Notes: a model not told the origin generated them from the letters alone. A stretch of DNA of 64,000 nucleotides from Flavobacterium humidisoli (GCF_023272795.1 NZ_CP096829.1:3968001-4032000); one strand, 5' to 3'; shown: positions 18,986 to 28,089, numbered from the stretch's first letter. A program made the numbers and translations.

Positions 18986-19852
18986 ATGAAAATTATGAAA
19001 TTATTAAAATATAATAAAATTGCGGTTTTAGCTCTAGTTTCGATAACTCTATTTTCATGTGGAAACGATGATTTGCCAGGAGAAAGCCAATTAGATTTTA
19101 CCCAACCAGAAAAAACAAGTTTAGATAATTGGATAGACGTTACGTATTTAAACCCATACAATATTAACGTTCAATATAAATGGAATCAAAACACGGTAGA
19201 CAACAGCCGTTATTTATTTCCGCCAGAAGTTGATAAAGTAAAACCTGCTCTTGAAATAGTTGAAACAATTTGGCTAAAAAGTTATGCTGCAATTGGAGGT
19301 CCAGATTTTGTAAAGAAAATTGCTCCAAGAGAAATTGTTTTGGTTGGAGGAGTTAATTTAAATAGTGTGGGAACTAAAACGTTAGGTTTAGCTGAAGGAG
19401 GACAGAGAGTTACCTTGTTTGAAACAGATTATGTTGATAAATCGGATCGCGATAACGTAGCACAGTTTATACACACAATTCAGCACGAATACATCCATAT
19501 TTTAAATCAGAACAAACCTTTTGATGAAAAAACTTGGAAAACGCTAACACCAGGAGGTTATACTGCAGATTGGTACAATTTTGAAATTGAAGAATCAAAT
19601 GAACTTGGATTTATTACAAGTTATGCAAGATCAAATATTAACGAAGATTTTGCAGAAACAGCAGCAATGATTCTGATTTATACAAAAGAAGAATACGCGG
19701 CATTTTTGGATGGTATTGAAAATCCTTTTGCCCTTCAGGCTTTAAAAGCAAAAGAAGCTATTGTGGTTAAGTATTTCAAAGAAGCATTCAATATGGATTT
19801 TTATGCTTTAAGAGATGAAGCAGAAAAAAACACAACATCTGTAATAAATTAA
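18986..19852 (+). CDS. Zinc metallohydrolase lipoprotein of a SusC/SusD locus
   Basis: 288 residues with a lipoprotein signal (ALVSITLFSCGNDD, C25). A zincin motif is visible at H167-E168-x-x-H171 (TIQHEYIHILNQ), and a downstream acidic segment INEDFAETAAM probably provides the third ligand. This corresponds to the family annotated as substrate import-associated zinc metallohydrolase lipoprotein, always found with SusC/SusD genes. It likely trims a peptide-containing ligand at the cell surface, but that is inference. It begins eight bases after the susD stop. The start could also be the ATG at 18995. Confidence 0.88.
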   Translation: MKIMKLLKYNKIAVLALVSITLFSCGNDDLPGESQLDFTQPEKTSLDNWIDVTYLNPYNINVQYKWNQNTVDNSRYLFPPEVDKVKPALEIVETIWLKSYAAIGGPDFVKKIAPREIVLVGGVNLNSVGTKTLGLAEGGQRVTLFETDYVDKSDRDNVAQFIHTIQHEYIHILNQNKPFDEKTWKTLTPGGYTADWYNFEIEESNELGFITSYARSNINEDFAETAAMILIYTKEEYAAFLDGIENPFALQALKAKEAIVVKYFKEAFNMDFYALRDEAEKNTTSVIN

Positions 19853-19862
19853 AATAAGCATT

Positions 19863-21209
19863 ATGAAAATGAAACAACTATATAAGTATTTATTTGCAGC
19901 TGTTTTAATACTGCAATTGACTGCCTGTAATAACAATACAGATGCGGAACAACTATTTCAAGATACGCCAACAGCTCGTTTAAATAAACAAAAATCGGAG
20001 TTAAATGATGCGTTACTATCATCACAATACGGATGGAAAACCGTTTATTTTACAGATAATACGGTTTTGGGAGGATATACCCATTTATTTAGATTTGCTG
20101 ACGATGGTACTGTGCAAATGGCATCAGATTTTGATGCTGATACAGCAACCTATAAAAGTGAATATGCAATTCAAGTAGGAAGCACAGTGAGTTTAACTTT
20201 TACTACAAAAAATAGGATTCACCTTTTATCAGATTCAGACAATTATCCAATTCCAGCATTGCGAGCAAAAGGTTATTTAGGAGATTTTCAATTTTTGTAC
20301 TATGGACAAGAAAATGGAGAAATCATTTTTAGAACCAACAGAAGTAATCAGGAATTACGTTTTGTAAAAGCAACTGCAGAAGATTGGACCGAATTGCCTA
20401 AAAATCTTCTGATGGAAAAAAATGTTATTGGAGGAGAAGAAAGACCGCTTTTTAGACTATTAGAAACAAATGATGGTACAACTACACATAAATTTGATTT
20501 TTCATTTACAGCAGTAACGCGTTTTGCAAACTCAAATTCTATTGAAAATGGTTATTCTGTAAGCTATGACATGGGAATTGGATATACTCCAACCGGAATC
20601 GTTGTAAGTCCAGCAGTTGAAGTAGGCGGACAGAAATTATCAAATTTCACGTACAATGATGCCGATGGAAGTTTTACAGCGACAGGAACGGGTGGTGTGT
20701 CCGCAGTTATAGAATACACAGATAAACCCTTGGTTCTTACAGATGACTATAAATTTTTGCTTCCTGGTAAGCCACTTTCTTGGTTCGGATTCTTTGTAGA
20801 TGATTACACGATAGATTCTCCTACAAACTCACCATTATTCTATGCTGAATTAGAAAAAGTTAACGCAGCATTACCTGCAGGACAGAGAATTGCCTCAATA
20901 GAAATATATGCAAATCATTCTATCGGAACTTTTGTTTATTACACTTTCGTGGGAAGAGGAGCTTTGCAACATCATGTAACAGTTCAAGAAGATGCTGCAG
21001 GCAAGAAAGCAATCTTGAAACATAAATCATGGAACGGAAATACGACGGTAGCAACACCAGCTTTCTTAGCAAGTATTGATAAATATTTTATGGATCCTGA
21101 AGGAATTTATGTAAAAGCAGAAAGCTTCAGGTTATTCTACTCAGATCCTGTTTATACCTTTACAAGTGCTTCAAGTCCATTTAGAATGACAACTTGGAAA
21201 CTTAATTAA
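19863..21209 (+). CDS. DUF4302-type lipoprotein
   Basis: 448 residues, lipoprotein signal with C22 (AVLILQLTACNNNTD). The segment following it (LNKQKSELNDALLSSQYGWK) and the beta-rich remainder match DUF4302, a Bacteroidota family known mainly from its position after SusC, SusD and the zinc lipoprotein. No catalytic motif is visible. It is likely a surface component that binds the same ligand. It is the last gene of the locus, ten bases after the metallohydrolase stop, with a terminator immediately after. Confidence 0.82.
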   Translation: MKMKQLYKYLFAAVLILQLTACNNNTDAEQLFQDTPTARLNKQKSELNDALLSSQYGWKTVYFTDNTVLGGYTHLFRFADDGTVQMASDFDADTATYKSEYAIQVGSTVSLTFTTKNRIHLLSDSDNYPIPALRAKGYLGDFQFLYYGQENGEIIFRTNRSNQELRFVKATAEDWTELPKNLLMEKNVIGGEERPLFRLLETNDGTTTHKFDFSFTAVTRFANSNSIENGYSVSYDMGIGYTPTGIVVSPAVEVGGQKLSNFTYNDADGSFTATGTGGVSAVIEYTDKPLVLTDDYKFLLPGKPLSWFGFFVDDYTIDSPTNSPLFYAELEKVNAALPAGQRIASIEIYANHSIGTFVYYTFVGRGALQHHVTVQEDAAGKKAILKHKSWNGNTTVATPAFLASIDKYFMDPEGIYVKAESFRLFYSDPVYTFTSASSPFRMTTWKLN

Positions 21210-21213
21210 TTTT

Positions 21214-21246
21214 AAAAAGCAGCTCATTTTTTGAGCTGCTTTTATC
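21214..21246 (+). terminator. Terminator closing the SusC/SusD locus
   Basis: The stem AAAAGCAGCTCA / TGAGCTGCTTTT with a loop of T residues lies right after the DUF4302 gene stop. Confidence 0.85.
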
Positions 21247-21294
21247 CAGCATAATTTCTGAATCAAGTATATAACTTCTTAATTTATAGATATT

Positions 21295-21468
21295 ATGATT
21301 AAAAAAATAATGACACCTGCGACTATAGCAATATTCTTTTGGCTCATAGGGTTGCTTATTGTAAATGACTATTATTATTCATATTTAAGACCTTATTTAT
21401 ACCTCTCAATAGTAATTGCGATTGCGTGTGTAGTTATTGATAAGATTAAAGAAGATAAAGACGATTAA
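21295..21468 (+). CDS. Small two-helix membrane protein, 57 residues
   Basis: An ATG at 21295 opens a 57-codon frame. The product has two hydrophobic helices (TIAIFFWLIGLLIV and YLSIVIAIACVVI) joined by a tyrosine-rich turn (NDYYYSYLRPY), and a charged tail KIKEDKDD. The pattern looks like a real small membrane protein, not random AT-rich translation. It follows the terminator of the SusC locus by about 50 bases. A short ORF MKNIVLVLIAS ends 50 bases later and may be a remnant. No family recognised. Confidence 0.5.
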   Translation: MIKKIMTPATIAIFFWLIGLLIVNDYYYSYLRPYLYLSIVIAIACVVIDKIKEDKDD

Positions 21469-21584
21469 ATAAAGCCAATGAATTTTAAGGCTATGAAAAA
21501 TATAGTATTGGTACTAATTGCATCTTGAAAAAGATGGTAGAACCACATTAAAGATTTTTAGTTTTGTTTTTTTATTTTGGGGGA

Positions 21585-21613
21585 AACAGCTCATTTTATG
21601 GGCTGTTTTTTGT
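21585..21613 (+). terminator. Terminator-like hairpin
   Basis: The stem AACAGCTCA / TGGGCTGTT, with one G-U pair and a T-run after it, resembles the terminator at 21214. It would end a transcript carrying the 57-residue protein. Confidence 0.65.
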
Positions 21614-21754
21614 TTTTTAAGTTTAATCTTTCTTTATGTGAAATTATAATACTTTTTTTCTTATATTTAGGATCGAAATTAATTTTTTTCAAGTCTGAAA
21701 ACTCAACAGACAATAAAGGATTGAGTTGCCAAAAAACCAAAAAAACTAATAATT

Positions 21755-21943
21755 ATGTTAAAATCAATTTTAAATTTTCAAGGAGTTGAGATTTTGAACC
21801 GCGATGAGCAAAGAAGTATTAAAGCTGGAGAGTTAACTTGGGATTGTCAAACAGGAGATGGAGCCGTAATGGGGCAATATATTCATCCTTGTATTGATCT
21901 GCCAGTTGAAATTATTCCAGTTCCAGAGTTTGATTTACCTTAA
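21755..21943 (+). CDS. Small peptide with double-glycine-type leader (degenerate)
   Basis: 62 residues. The first 26 resemble leader peptides of Bacteroidota natural-product or bacteriocin-like precursors: MLKSILNFQGVEILNRDEQ then RSIKAGE, where the usual end is (K/R)SIxGG. Here the second glycine of the cleavage motif is replaced: AG-E in place of GG. The rest (DCQTGDGAVMGQYIHPC... ending VPEFDLP) has two cysteines and is acidic and proline-rich. No processing peptidase, radical-SAM or ABC transporter gene lies in the window, so it may act with enzymes encoded elsewhere. A terminator follows at 21977. Confidence 0.6.
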   Translation: MLKSILNFQGVEILNRDEQRSIKAGELTWDCQTGDGAVMGQYIHPCIDLPVEIIPVPEFDLP

Positions 21944-21976
21944 TTATATTGTTAGGTAAACTTTTAAGTAATGAAG

Positions 21977-22004
21977 CCGTTTCGTAATTGGAAACGGTTT
22001 TTTT
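21977..22004 (+). terminator. Terminator after the leader-type small peptide
   Basis: The stem CCGTTTC / GAAACGG with loop GTAATTG and a run of T. Confidence 0.85.
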
Positions 22005-22075
22005 GTTTTATTCTAAAGAAAGGCCCTTATTCACAAATTACACTATTGCTATTTTTTTTAAAAAGGGAAATATTA

Positions 22076-22083
22076 TATATTTG
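22076..22083 (+). promoter_or_regulatory. Candidate -7 box (TATATTTG) for fabG
   Basis: Exact TAnnTTTG match about 110 bases before the fabG ATG. A long leader would result; no -33 box at ideal spacing is visible. Confidence 0.4.
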
Positions 22084-22191
22084 ACAAGTCATTTATAGCG
22101 TAGATAAAATTTATGAAATTTTCTTTTTTAATAGAAAATGTAAATAATTGATAAAATAAGCTATGAAGAAATATTAACATTAATTTTGAAT

Positions 22192-22938
22192 ATGAAATTA
22201 CTAGAAGGAAAAGTTGCAATTATTACTGGTGCAAGCCGTGGAATTGGAAAAGGAATTGCTGAAGTTTTTGCTAAAAATGGAGCAAATGTTGCTTTTACAT
22301 ATAGCTCATCTGCAGCATCTGCAGAAGCTTTAGAAGCAGAATTAAATGCTTTAGGAGTAAAAGCTAAAGGATACCAATCTAATGCAGCAGATTTTAACGA
22401 AGCGCAGACTTTTGTTGATGCTGTTTTAGCAGATTTTGGAACTGTTGACATCTTAATCAACAACGCTGGAATTACAAAAGACAATTTGTTAATGCGTATG
22501 TCTGAGGCAGATTTTGACCAAGTAATTGATGTGAATTTGAAATCGGTTTTTAATATGACAAAAGCGATTCAGAAAACTTTCTTGAAACAAAGAGCAGGAT
22601 CTATCATTAATATTAGCTCTGTTGTTGGAGTTTCTGGAAACGCAGGTCAAACCAATTATGCAGCTTCTAAAGCGGGTGCAATCGGATTTACTAAATCTGT
22701 AGCTCTTGAGTTAGGTTCTCGTAACATTCGTTGCAATGCAATTGCTCCAGGTTTTATCGAAACAGAAATGACTGCAAAATTAAGTGAAGATGTAGTAAAA
22801 GGGTGGAGAGAAGGTATTCCGTTGAAACGCGGAGGAACTACAGAAGACGTTGCAAACGCTTGTCTTTTCTTAGCTTCAGACATGAGTGCTTACATTACAG
22901 GACAAGTTCTTAATGTTTGCGGAGGAATGCTAACATAA
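22192..22938 (+). CDS. fabG: 3-oxoacyl-ACP reductase FabG
   Basis: 248 residues, classic short-chain dehydrogenase. The cofactor motif is TGASRGIGKGIAEVF, followed by NNAGITKDNLLMRM, the catalytic serine in INISSVVGVSGN, YAASKAG (Tyr and Lys of YxxxK), and IAPGFIETEMT. It reduces 3-oxoacyl-ACP with NADPH in fatty-acid elongation. The ATG at 22192 gives the standard MKLLEGKVAIITGAS start; an upstream TTG would add only two residues. It stands apart from other fab genes here. Confidence 0.94.
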   Translation: MKLLEGKVAIITGASRGIGKGIAEVFAKNGANVAFTYSSSAASAEALEAELNALGVKAKGYQSNAADFNEAQTFVDAVLADFGTVDILINNAGITKDNLLMRMSEADFDQVIDVNLKSVFNMTKAIQKTFLKQRAGSIINISSVVGVSGNAGQTNYAASKAGAIGFTKSVALELGSRNIRCNAIAPGFIETEMTAKLSEDVVKGWREGIPLKRGGTTEDVANACLFLASDMSAYITGQVLNVCGGMLT

Positions 22939-22975
22939 GGTACTGAGGTACTAAGTTGCAAAGGTTCAAAGGTTT

Positions 22976-23072
22976 TAGTATTCAGTCTATTCTGATTCTA
23001 GATAGCTGAACTCCCTTAGTCAAATTATTGACTTTTTTAAATCTGACAACTGTAAACTGATACTGAATACTA
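22976..23072. repeat. Fold-back spacer between fabG and the VWA-type gene
   Basis: The spacer opens with reiterated words (GGTACTGAGGTACTAAG, CAAAGGTTCAAAGG). It holds an 11-base perfect inverted repeat, TAGTATTCAGT at 22976-22986 and its complement at 23062-23072. Confidence 0.55.
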
Positions 23073-23079
23073 AATTAAT

Positions 23080-25107
23080 ATGACTACAAACACAATTCTT
23101 TTATTATTGCTTTCTTTAGTAATTGCTGGTGGGTTGTCGTATTTTCAATATTTTTTCAAAGCCAAAAGTAAATCCAATGTGATTATACTTTTGGCTTTTT
23201 TACGTTTTCTAGCTATTTTCGGATTATTGGTTTTATTGATAAATCCTATTATTTCAAAAAAATCTCTCGAAATTACCAAAACGCCTTTCGCAGTTGTAGT
23301 CGATAATTCGAGTTCTATTGCCGCTTTAAAATCAGACCAGAAAGCAGTTGAATTGTATCAAAAACTGGTTTCAAACCCAGCTTTAAAAGAAAAATTCGAT
23401 GTTCAAACCTATCAGTTTGATAATGATTTTAAAACTTCAGACCAATTTGATTTCAAAGGAAATCAGACTAATTTAGACGAAGTTGCCAAAAATCTAAAAA
23501 GCATCCACAAAAATCTGATTTTTCCAACAGTGATCATTACTGACGGAAATCAAACTACAGGAAACGATTATGTATATCGTTTTGATCCTGTCAATAAAGT
23601 TTATCCTTTGGTTGTGGGAGATACAACTACTTTTTTTGATTTAAAAATCAATCAGTTAAACGTAAATAAATACGCTTTTCACAAAAATAAATTTCCAGTC
23701 GAAGTTTTTCTGCAATATGCAGGAGACAAAACCACAAATGCAGAATTTACCATTTCTCAGGGAAACACTGTTGTCGCAAAAGAAAAACTTTCTTTTTCGC
23801 CATCAAAGAAAACAGCTTCGCTAAATTTATTGCTGCCTGCCGATAAAGTGGGATTGCAGATTTATAAAGCTAACATTCAATCATCTGCAAAAGAAAAAAA
23901 TAGTTATAATAACGTCAAAAATTTTGCAGTTGAAATAATCGATCAAAAATCGACTATTGCCATTGTTTCGGCTATAAATCATCCAGATATTGCAGCATTA
24001 AAACGTTCTATTGAAGTTAATGCACAACGTAAAGTTATATTGGTTAAACCAAATCAAATTAATGATTTAGATGATGTTTCTGTTTTGGTTTTGTATCAGC
24101 CAACGACAGCTTTTAAAGCTATTTTTGACAACAATAAATTAACAGGAACAAATGCCTTTATTATAACAGGAAACAATACCGATTTCAATTTTTTAAATCA
24201 GCAGCAGAACAATCTGGTTTTTAAAATGAGTAATCAACGAGAAGATTTTTTATGTGAATTCCAATCAGCTTTCAACTTGTTTGCAATAGATAATATTGGT
24301 TTTGAAAATTTTCCGCCTTTGCAAAATCCGTTTGGAAATATCAGCACTAATGGAAATGTGTCTATTTTGCTTTCTTCAAAGATTAGAAACGTTTCTACGA
24401 ATGCACCTTTATTGGCTTTCGTCGAAAATCAAGGAAAAAGAACCGCTTTTCTTTTAGGAGAAAATAGCTGGAAATGGCGTTTGCAAAGTCATGTTGATAA
24501 TCAGTCTTTTGAAAAATATGATGTTTTTATAGATAAAATTATACAGTATTTAGCATCGTCGACTTCAAAGAAATCTTTAGTAGTAACACACGAAAGTTTC
24601 TATAATTCAGGAGAAGAAATCATTATCAATGCACAATATTTCAATAAAAATTATGAGTTTGACGAAAAAGCCAGACTTACAATTACTGTTGTAAATGCGG
24701 CGACCAAACAGACTAAAAATTACGATTTACTAAAAGGAAGTAATTCTTTTTCTGCTAATTTAGAAGGACTTCCAGCAGGAAAATATAATTTTTCAGTAAA
24801 AGAATTAAATTCAAATACTTCATACGCAAGTCATTTTGAGATTTTAGATTTTGATATCGAAAAACAATTCGTAAATCCAGATGTTGTCAAATTAGAGCAA
24901 TTGGCGCAACAAACAGGAGGAAAAGCTTTCTTCGAAAACCAAGCCGATCAATTGATTAATACACTTTTAGAAAACAAAGAATACAAATCAATTGAAAAAA
25001 ATATCTCAAGCAAAACTCCAATTATTGATTGGGTTTGGTTGTTGATTTTGATTGCTACTTTATTAACTACGGAGTGGTTTGTTAGAAAGTACAATGGATT
25101 ACTTTAA
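23080..25107 (+). CDS. Membrane protein with VWA-like domain
   Basis: 675 residues. Two N-terminal membrane helices (about 4-22 and 36-56), then a von Willebrand A-like domain whose first strand and metal-site motif read FAVVVDNSSSIAALK (DxSxS). A long beta-rich extracytoplasmic part follows, and one C-terminal helix (WVWLLILIATLLTTEWFV). The layout is that of Bacteroidota proteins with an N-terminal membrane pair and VWA domain, distantly like the Bat proteins. Function unknown. No partner Bat genes or MoxR ATPase are adjacent. It follows fabG after a fold-back spacer. Confidence 0.6.
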   Translation: MTTNTILLLLLSLVIAGGLSYFQYFFKAKSKSNVIILLAFLRFLAIFGLLVLLINPIISKKSLEITKTPFAVVVDNSSSIAALKSDQKAVELYQKLVSNPALKEKFDVQTYQFDNDFKTSDQFDFKGNQTNLDEVAKNLKSIHKNLIFPTVIITDGNQTTGNDYVYRFDPVNKVYPLVVGDTTTFFDLKINQLNVNKYAFHKNKFPVEVFLQYAGDKTTNAEFTISQGNTVVAKEKLSFSPSKKTASLNLLLPADKVGLQIYKANIQSSAKEKNSYNNVKNFAVEIIDQKSTIAIVSAINHPDIAALKRSIEVNAQRKVILVKPNQINDLDDVSVLVLYQPTTAFKAIFDNNKLTGTNAFIITGNNTDFNFLNQQQNNLVFKMSNQREDFLCEFQSAFNLFAIDNIGFENFPPLQNPFGNISTNGNVSILLSSKIRNVSTNAPLLAFVENQGKRTAFLLGENSWKWRLQSHVDNQSFEKYDVFIDKIIQYLASSTSKKSLVVTHESFYNSGEEIIINAQYFNKNYEFDEKARLTITVVNAATKQTKNYDLLKGSNSFSANLEGLPAGKYNFSVKELNSNTSYASHFEILDFDIEKQFVNPDVVKLEQLAQQTGGKAFFENQADQLINTLLENKEYKSIEKNISSKTPIIDWVWLLILIATLLTTEWFVRKYNGLL

Positions 25108-25132
25108 GTAAGATGCAAAGGTTCATAGAGAC

Positions 25133-25171
25133 AAAGGTTCAAAGGTTATGAAACGTATAACTTGAAACTTT
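25133..25171. repeat. Fold-back spacer upstream of the LysR gene
   Basis: AAAGGTTCAAAGGTTAT (25133-25149) pairs imperfectly with ATAACTTGAAACTTT (25157-25171) around a short loop. The words CAAAGGTTC are repeated, as in the spacer after fabG. Confidence 0.55.
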
Positions 25172-25198
25172 AAACATGAAGCAAAATAAACTATAAAC

Positions 25199-26095
25199 AT
25201 GGACTTTAGGCTAAAAGTATTTTACACCGTTGCGCTCCGCCTTAATTTTACTAAAGCGGCAACAGAATTGTATATTACACAGCCAGCAGTTTCCAAACAC
25301 ATTCAGGAACTTGAAGAAACCTACAAAACCAAACTTTTTGAACGAAACGGTTCTAAAATAGCCTTAACACCAGCTGGGAAAATTCTATTAAAATATACTA
25401 AAAGTATTTTTGATATCTACAGAGAAATTGACTTTGAAATGAGTTCTTTCAACAAAGAACGCCAAGGTTTATTACGATTAGGAGCGAGCACAACCATTTC
25501 ACAATATATTATTTCACCTGTTTTGGCGAGTTTTCATCAAAAGCAAAAAGATATAAAAGTCAATTTGTTGAATGGGAATACAGAACAAATCGAAAATGCC
25601 TTAATTAATAAAGAAATCGAAATCGGAATTGTTGAAGGGCAATCTAAAAATCAATCCATAAAATACATTCCGTTTCTTAAGGACGAGTTGGTCTTAGTCT
25701 GCAGCAGTAAAAATCCGTTGGTGCAACAAAATGAAATTTCAGTAAACGATTTAAAATCAATGAAATTCATTACAAGAGAACGTGGATCTGGAACACTTGA
25801 AGTTATAGAATTTGCATTGAAAAAAGCAAACTTAAAACTAGCAAATCTACATATTGAAATGCAGTTGGGAAGCACAGAAAGTATAAAATCGTACTTATTA
25901 AATTCAGATTGTTTTGCTTTTATGTCAATTCATGCCGTTAGCAAAGAATTGAAAAATAAGGAATTAATTGTTTTGGATATCGAAAAATTAGCAATAGAAC
26001 GATATTTTTACATTATAACTTTACAGGGGAAATCGGATTCGTTATCAGAATTGTTTATTCAAAATTTAGCCTCTCATTATAACTTGAAGTTATAG
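25199..26095 (+). CDS. LysR-family transcriptional regulator
   Basis: 298 residues, normal LysR length. The N-terminal winged helix is clear (FYTVALRLNFTKAATELYIT, then QPAVSKHIQELEETY), followed by the substrate-binding domain from about residue 90 (LRLGASTTISQYIISPVLAS). The next gene, 75 bases downstream on the same strand, encodes a YeiH-type transporter. LysR regulators of the CysL/YeiE group commonly sit beside yeiH, so local control of that gene is likely. The effector is unknown. Confidence 0.9.
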   Translation: MDFRLKVFYTVALRLNFTKAATELYITQPAVSKHIQELEETYKTKLFERNGSKIALTPAGKILLKYTKSIFDIYREIDFEMSSFNKERQGLLRLGASTTISQYIISPVLASFHQKQKDIKVNLLNGNTEQIENALINKEIEIGIVEGQSKNQSIKYIPFLKDELVLVCSSKNPLVQQNEISVNDLKSMKFITRERGSGTLEVIEFALKKANLKLANLHIEMQLGSTESIKSYLLNSDCFAFMSIHAVSKELKNKELIVLDIEKLAIERYFYIITLQGKSDSLSELFIQNLASHYNLKL

Positions 26096-26170
26096 CCAAT
26101 TGCAATTTACGATTGGCGTTTTCAATATAAACAACGGAACTTTGCTACATAATATCAATGCCCATTTATT

Positions 26171-27136
26171 TTGAAAACAAAAGAACAAACAACAGCACAA
26201 TTATTTGAAATTAATCAGCCATTACAGCAAGTCCTTTTTCTTGCCGTAATTCTTTTATGTTTATTTTCGATTATTTCTCCGCCGGTTGCACTTTTATTAG
26301 GCGTTTTAATTGTGAATCTTTTCGGAAATCCATTTGTCGAATTCAACCACAAAGCGATCACATTTTTATTGCAATTCTCAGTAGTCGGTTTAGGATTTGG
26401 AATGAATGCCAATAGTGCAGTTTCAGCGGGAAAAGAAGGATTTGTTCTAACTGTCTTTTCAATCTTTAGCACTTTATTTTTTGGATTATTGTTGGGAAAA
26501 TGGCTTAAAACAGAGAAAAAAACTTCTCATTTGATTTCTTGCGGAACAGCAATCTGCGGAGGAAGTGCGATCGCTGCTATTTCGCCAGTTATCAAATCAA
26601 ACGAAAATCAGACTTCAATTGCTTTGGGAGTTATTTTTATACTAAATTCAATTGCTTTATTCGTTTTTCCTTTTATTGGCCATCAATTAGATTTGTCACA
26701 AAAAGATTTCGGTCTTTGGTGTGCTATTGCCATTCATGACACTAGTTCTGTAGTGGGTGCGGCAAATAAATATGGTTCAGAAGCACTTCAAGTTGCTACA
26801 ACAGTTAAATTAGCCAGAGCTTTATGGATTATTCCAATTTCTATCTTGACTGCTTTTTTCTTCAAGAATAAAAATTCAAAAATCAAGATTCCTTATTTTA
26901 TTGGGTTGTTTGTAATCGCTATGTTGGTCAATACTTACATTCCGGCAACAAGCATTTTTACCTCACATCTTGTTGGTATTGCAAAAATAGGTTTGACTAT
27001 TACTTTGTTCTTAATTGGTGCGACTTTAAACTTTTCAACGCTAAAAGCTGTAGGGGTAAAGCCATTGCTTCAAGGTGTGTTTCTATGGGTTTTTATCGCT
27101 GTTTTAGCTTTAATATCAATACTTTATTTAGGGTAA
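26171..27136 (+). CDS. YeiH-family membrane protein (putative sulfate exporter family)
   Basis: 321 residues, about nine to ten membrane helices. Family segments include VVGLGFGMNANSAVSAGKEG, LISCGTAICGGSAIAAISPV, and AIHDTSSVVGAANKYG. This is the YeiH/UPF0324 family (PF03601), sometimes called putative sulfate exporter; transport activity has little direct proof. The frame starts with TTG at 26171, since no in-frame ATG lies between the stop and the family N-terminus. The neighbouring LysR gene is its likely regulator. Confidence 0.87.
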   Translation: MKTKEQTTAQLFEINQPLQQVLFLAVILLCLFSIISPPVALLLGVLIVNLFGNPFVEFNHKAITFLLQFSVVGLGFGMNANSAVSAGKEGFVLTVFSIFSTLFFGLLLGKWLKTEKKTSHLISCGTAICGGSAIAAISPVIKSNENQTSIALGVIFILNSIALFVFPFIGHQLDLSQKDFGLWCAIAIHDTSSVVGAANKYGSEALQVATTVKLARALWIIPISILTAFFFKNKNSKIKIPYFIGLFVIAMLVNTYIPATSIFTSHLVGIAKIGLTITLFLIGATLNFSTLKAVGVKPLLQGVFLWVFIAVLALISILYLG

Positions 27137-27138
27137 GA

Positions 27139-28089
27139 CTATTTTATATTGGAGAATTTTACAATTGGCTTGTCAAGCATTTTGTAAAATTTTCCTTTGA
27201 ATGAGAAGCGTCTTTCAATCTCAAAACTAAATGATTTTTTGTTTTTTGCCATTGTAGCAATTTCTTCAGGAAATTCAACATCAAAATCATCTTCAGTTCT
27301 TGCTTTTATATTGTAAGTTCCTTTTGTGGTAATAATAATATCTCTAAAATGTTTCTTAGAATTATCATTTACAATCTTATATGATCCGGACCAAGAGATA
27401 AATGAAGAATTGGTCAACTGATAATTATTGACTTCCATAATTGGCTGGTATTGACCTCCAAAACCGGCTACGAGATATAAATAACCTTCATAAGCACCTC
27501 CAGCTCCGCCATTTGCATGTATTAAAGTAAAAGCAAATTGATCTTCTCCAATTTCAACTAATTTAGGAGTCGGACATCGCGCAAAAGCCCCAAATGCAGC
27601 TACTGCAGGTTGAAAAGATCTCATTTCCCAAACATTATCATTTTTTGCAAATTTAGCAATGCCCAACAATCCTCCAGAAAAACGCCCTGTCTGAAGTCCG
27701 TCTTCGTCATGAACAGAATGATTAAAAGCTAAAATTTTAAACTGATTTCCTTTTGAATCGCTATAATCAATATTAGCGATAAGTCTTGTGGCAACGCCTT
27801 CTGTGTATGGAAACATTTGATCGCCTTCTACGCCATTTACATCAAGAAAAGGAGAAGGTTTACACGATTTGCATTTCCAGCTTATAAAAGTATTTTTATC
27901 AGCAAGATGATATAAGTTGCCAGGAAACAGTTTTTGCATTGTTTTCTCACCGTTTAACGGATCGGAAACTTTAAGGATTCTTTTTGGGTTTAATAGGGTG
28001 TCGCTAATATTTTTTAGCTGTAAATCAGTTTCTTGTGCAAAACAAAAAGCAGAAAGCAATAGAAATAAATTTAACGTAATCTGGCGCAT
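27139..28089 (-). CDS. Secreted protein of unknown function
   Basis: 316 residues with a clear signal peptide (MRQITLNLFLLLSAFCFAQ). The mature part is beta-rich with a short cysteine pair near the start (WKCKSCKPSPF) and a glycine-rich middle (LIHANGGAGGAYEGYLYLVA). No known catalytic motif. It ends two bases from the stop of the convergent YeiH gene, so no terminator fits between them. It is divergent from the S1/P1-like gene at 28265. I do not recognise a family. Confidence 0.6.
   Translation of the reverse strand: MRQITLNLFLLLSAFCFAQETDLQLKNISDTLLNPKRILKVSDPLNGEKTMQKLFPGNLYHLADKNTFISWKCKSCKPSPFLDVNGVEGDQMFPYTEGVATRLIANIDYSDSKGNQFKILAFNHSVHDEDGLQTGRFSGGLLGIAKFAKNDNVWEMRSFQPAVAAFGAFARCPTPKLVEIGEDQFAFTLIHANGGAGGAYEGYLYLVAGFGGQYQPIMEVNNYQLTNSSFISWSGSYKIVNDNSKKHFRDIIITTKGTYNIKARTEDDFDVEFPEEIATMAKNKKSFSFEIERRFSFKGKFYKMLDKPIVKFSNIK

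Noticed and set aside
21577..21789. A 70-codon plus-strand frame overlapping the 62-residue leader-type peptide gene
   Set aside because: It covers a terminator hairpin and reads like AT-rich random translation; the overlapping frame at 21755 has the recognisable leader.
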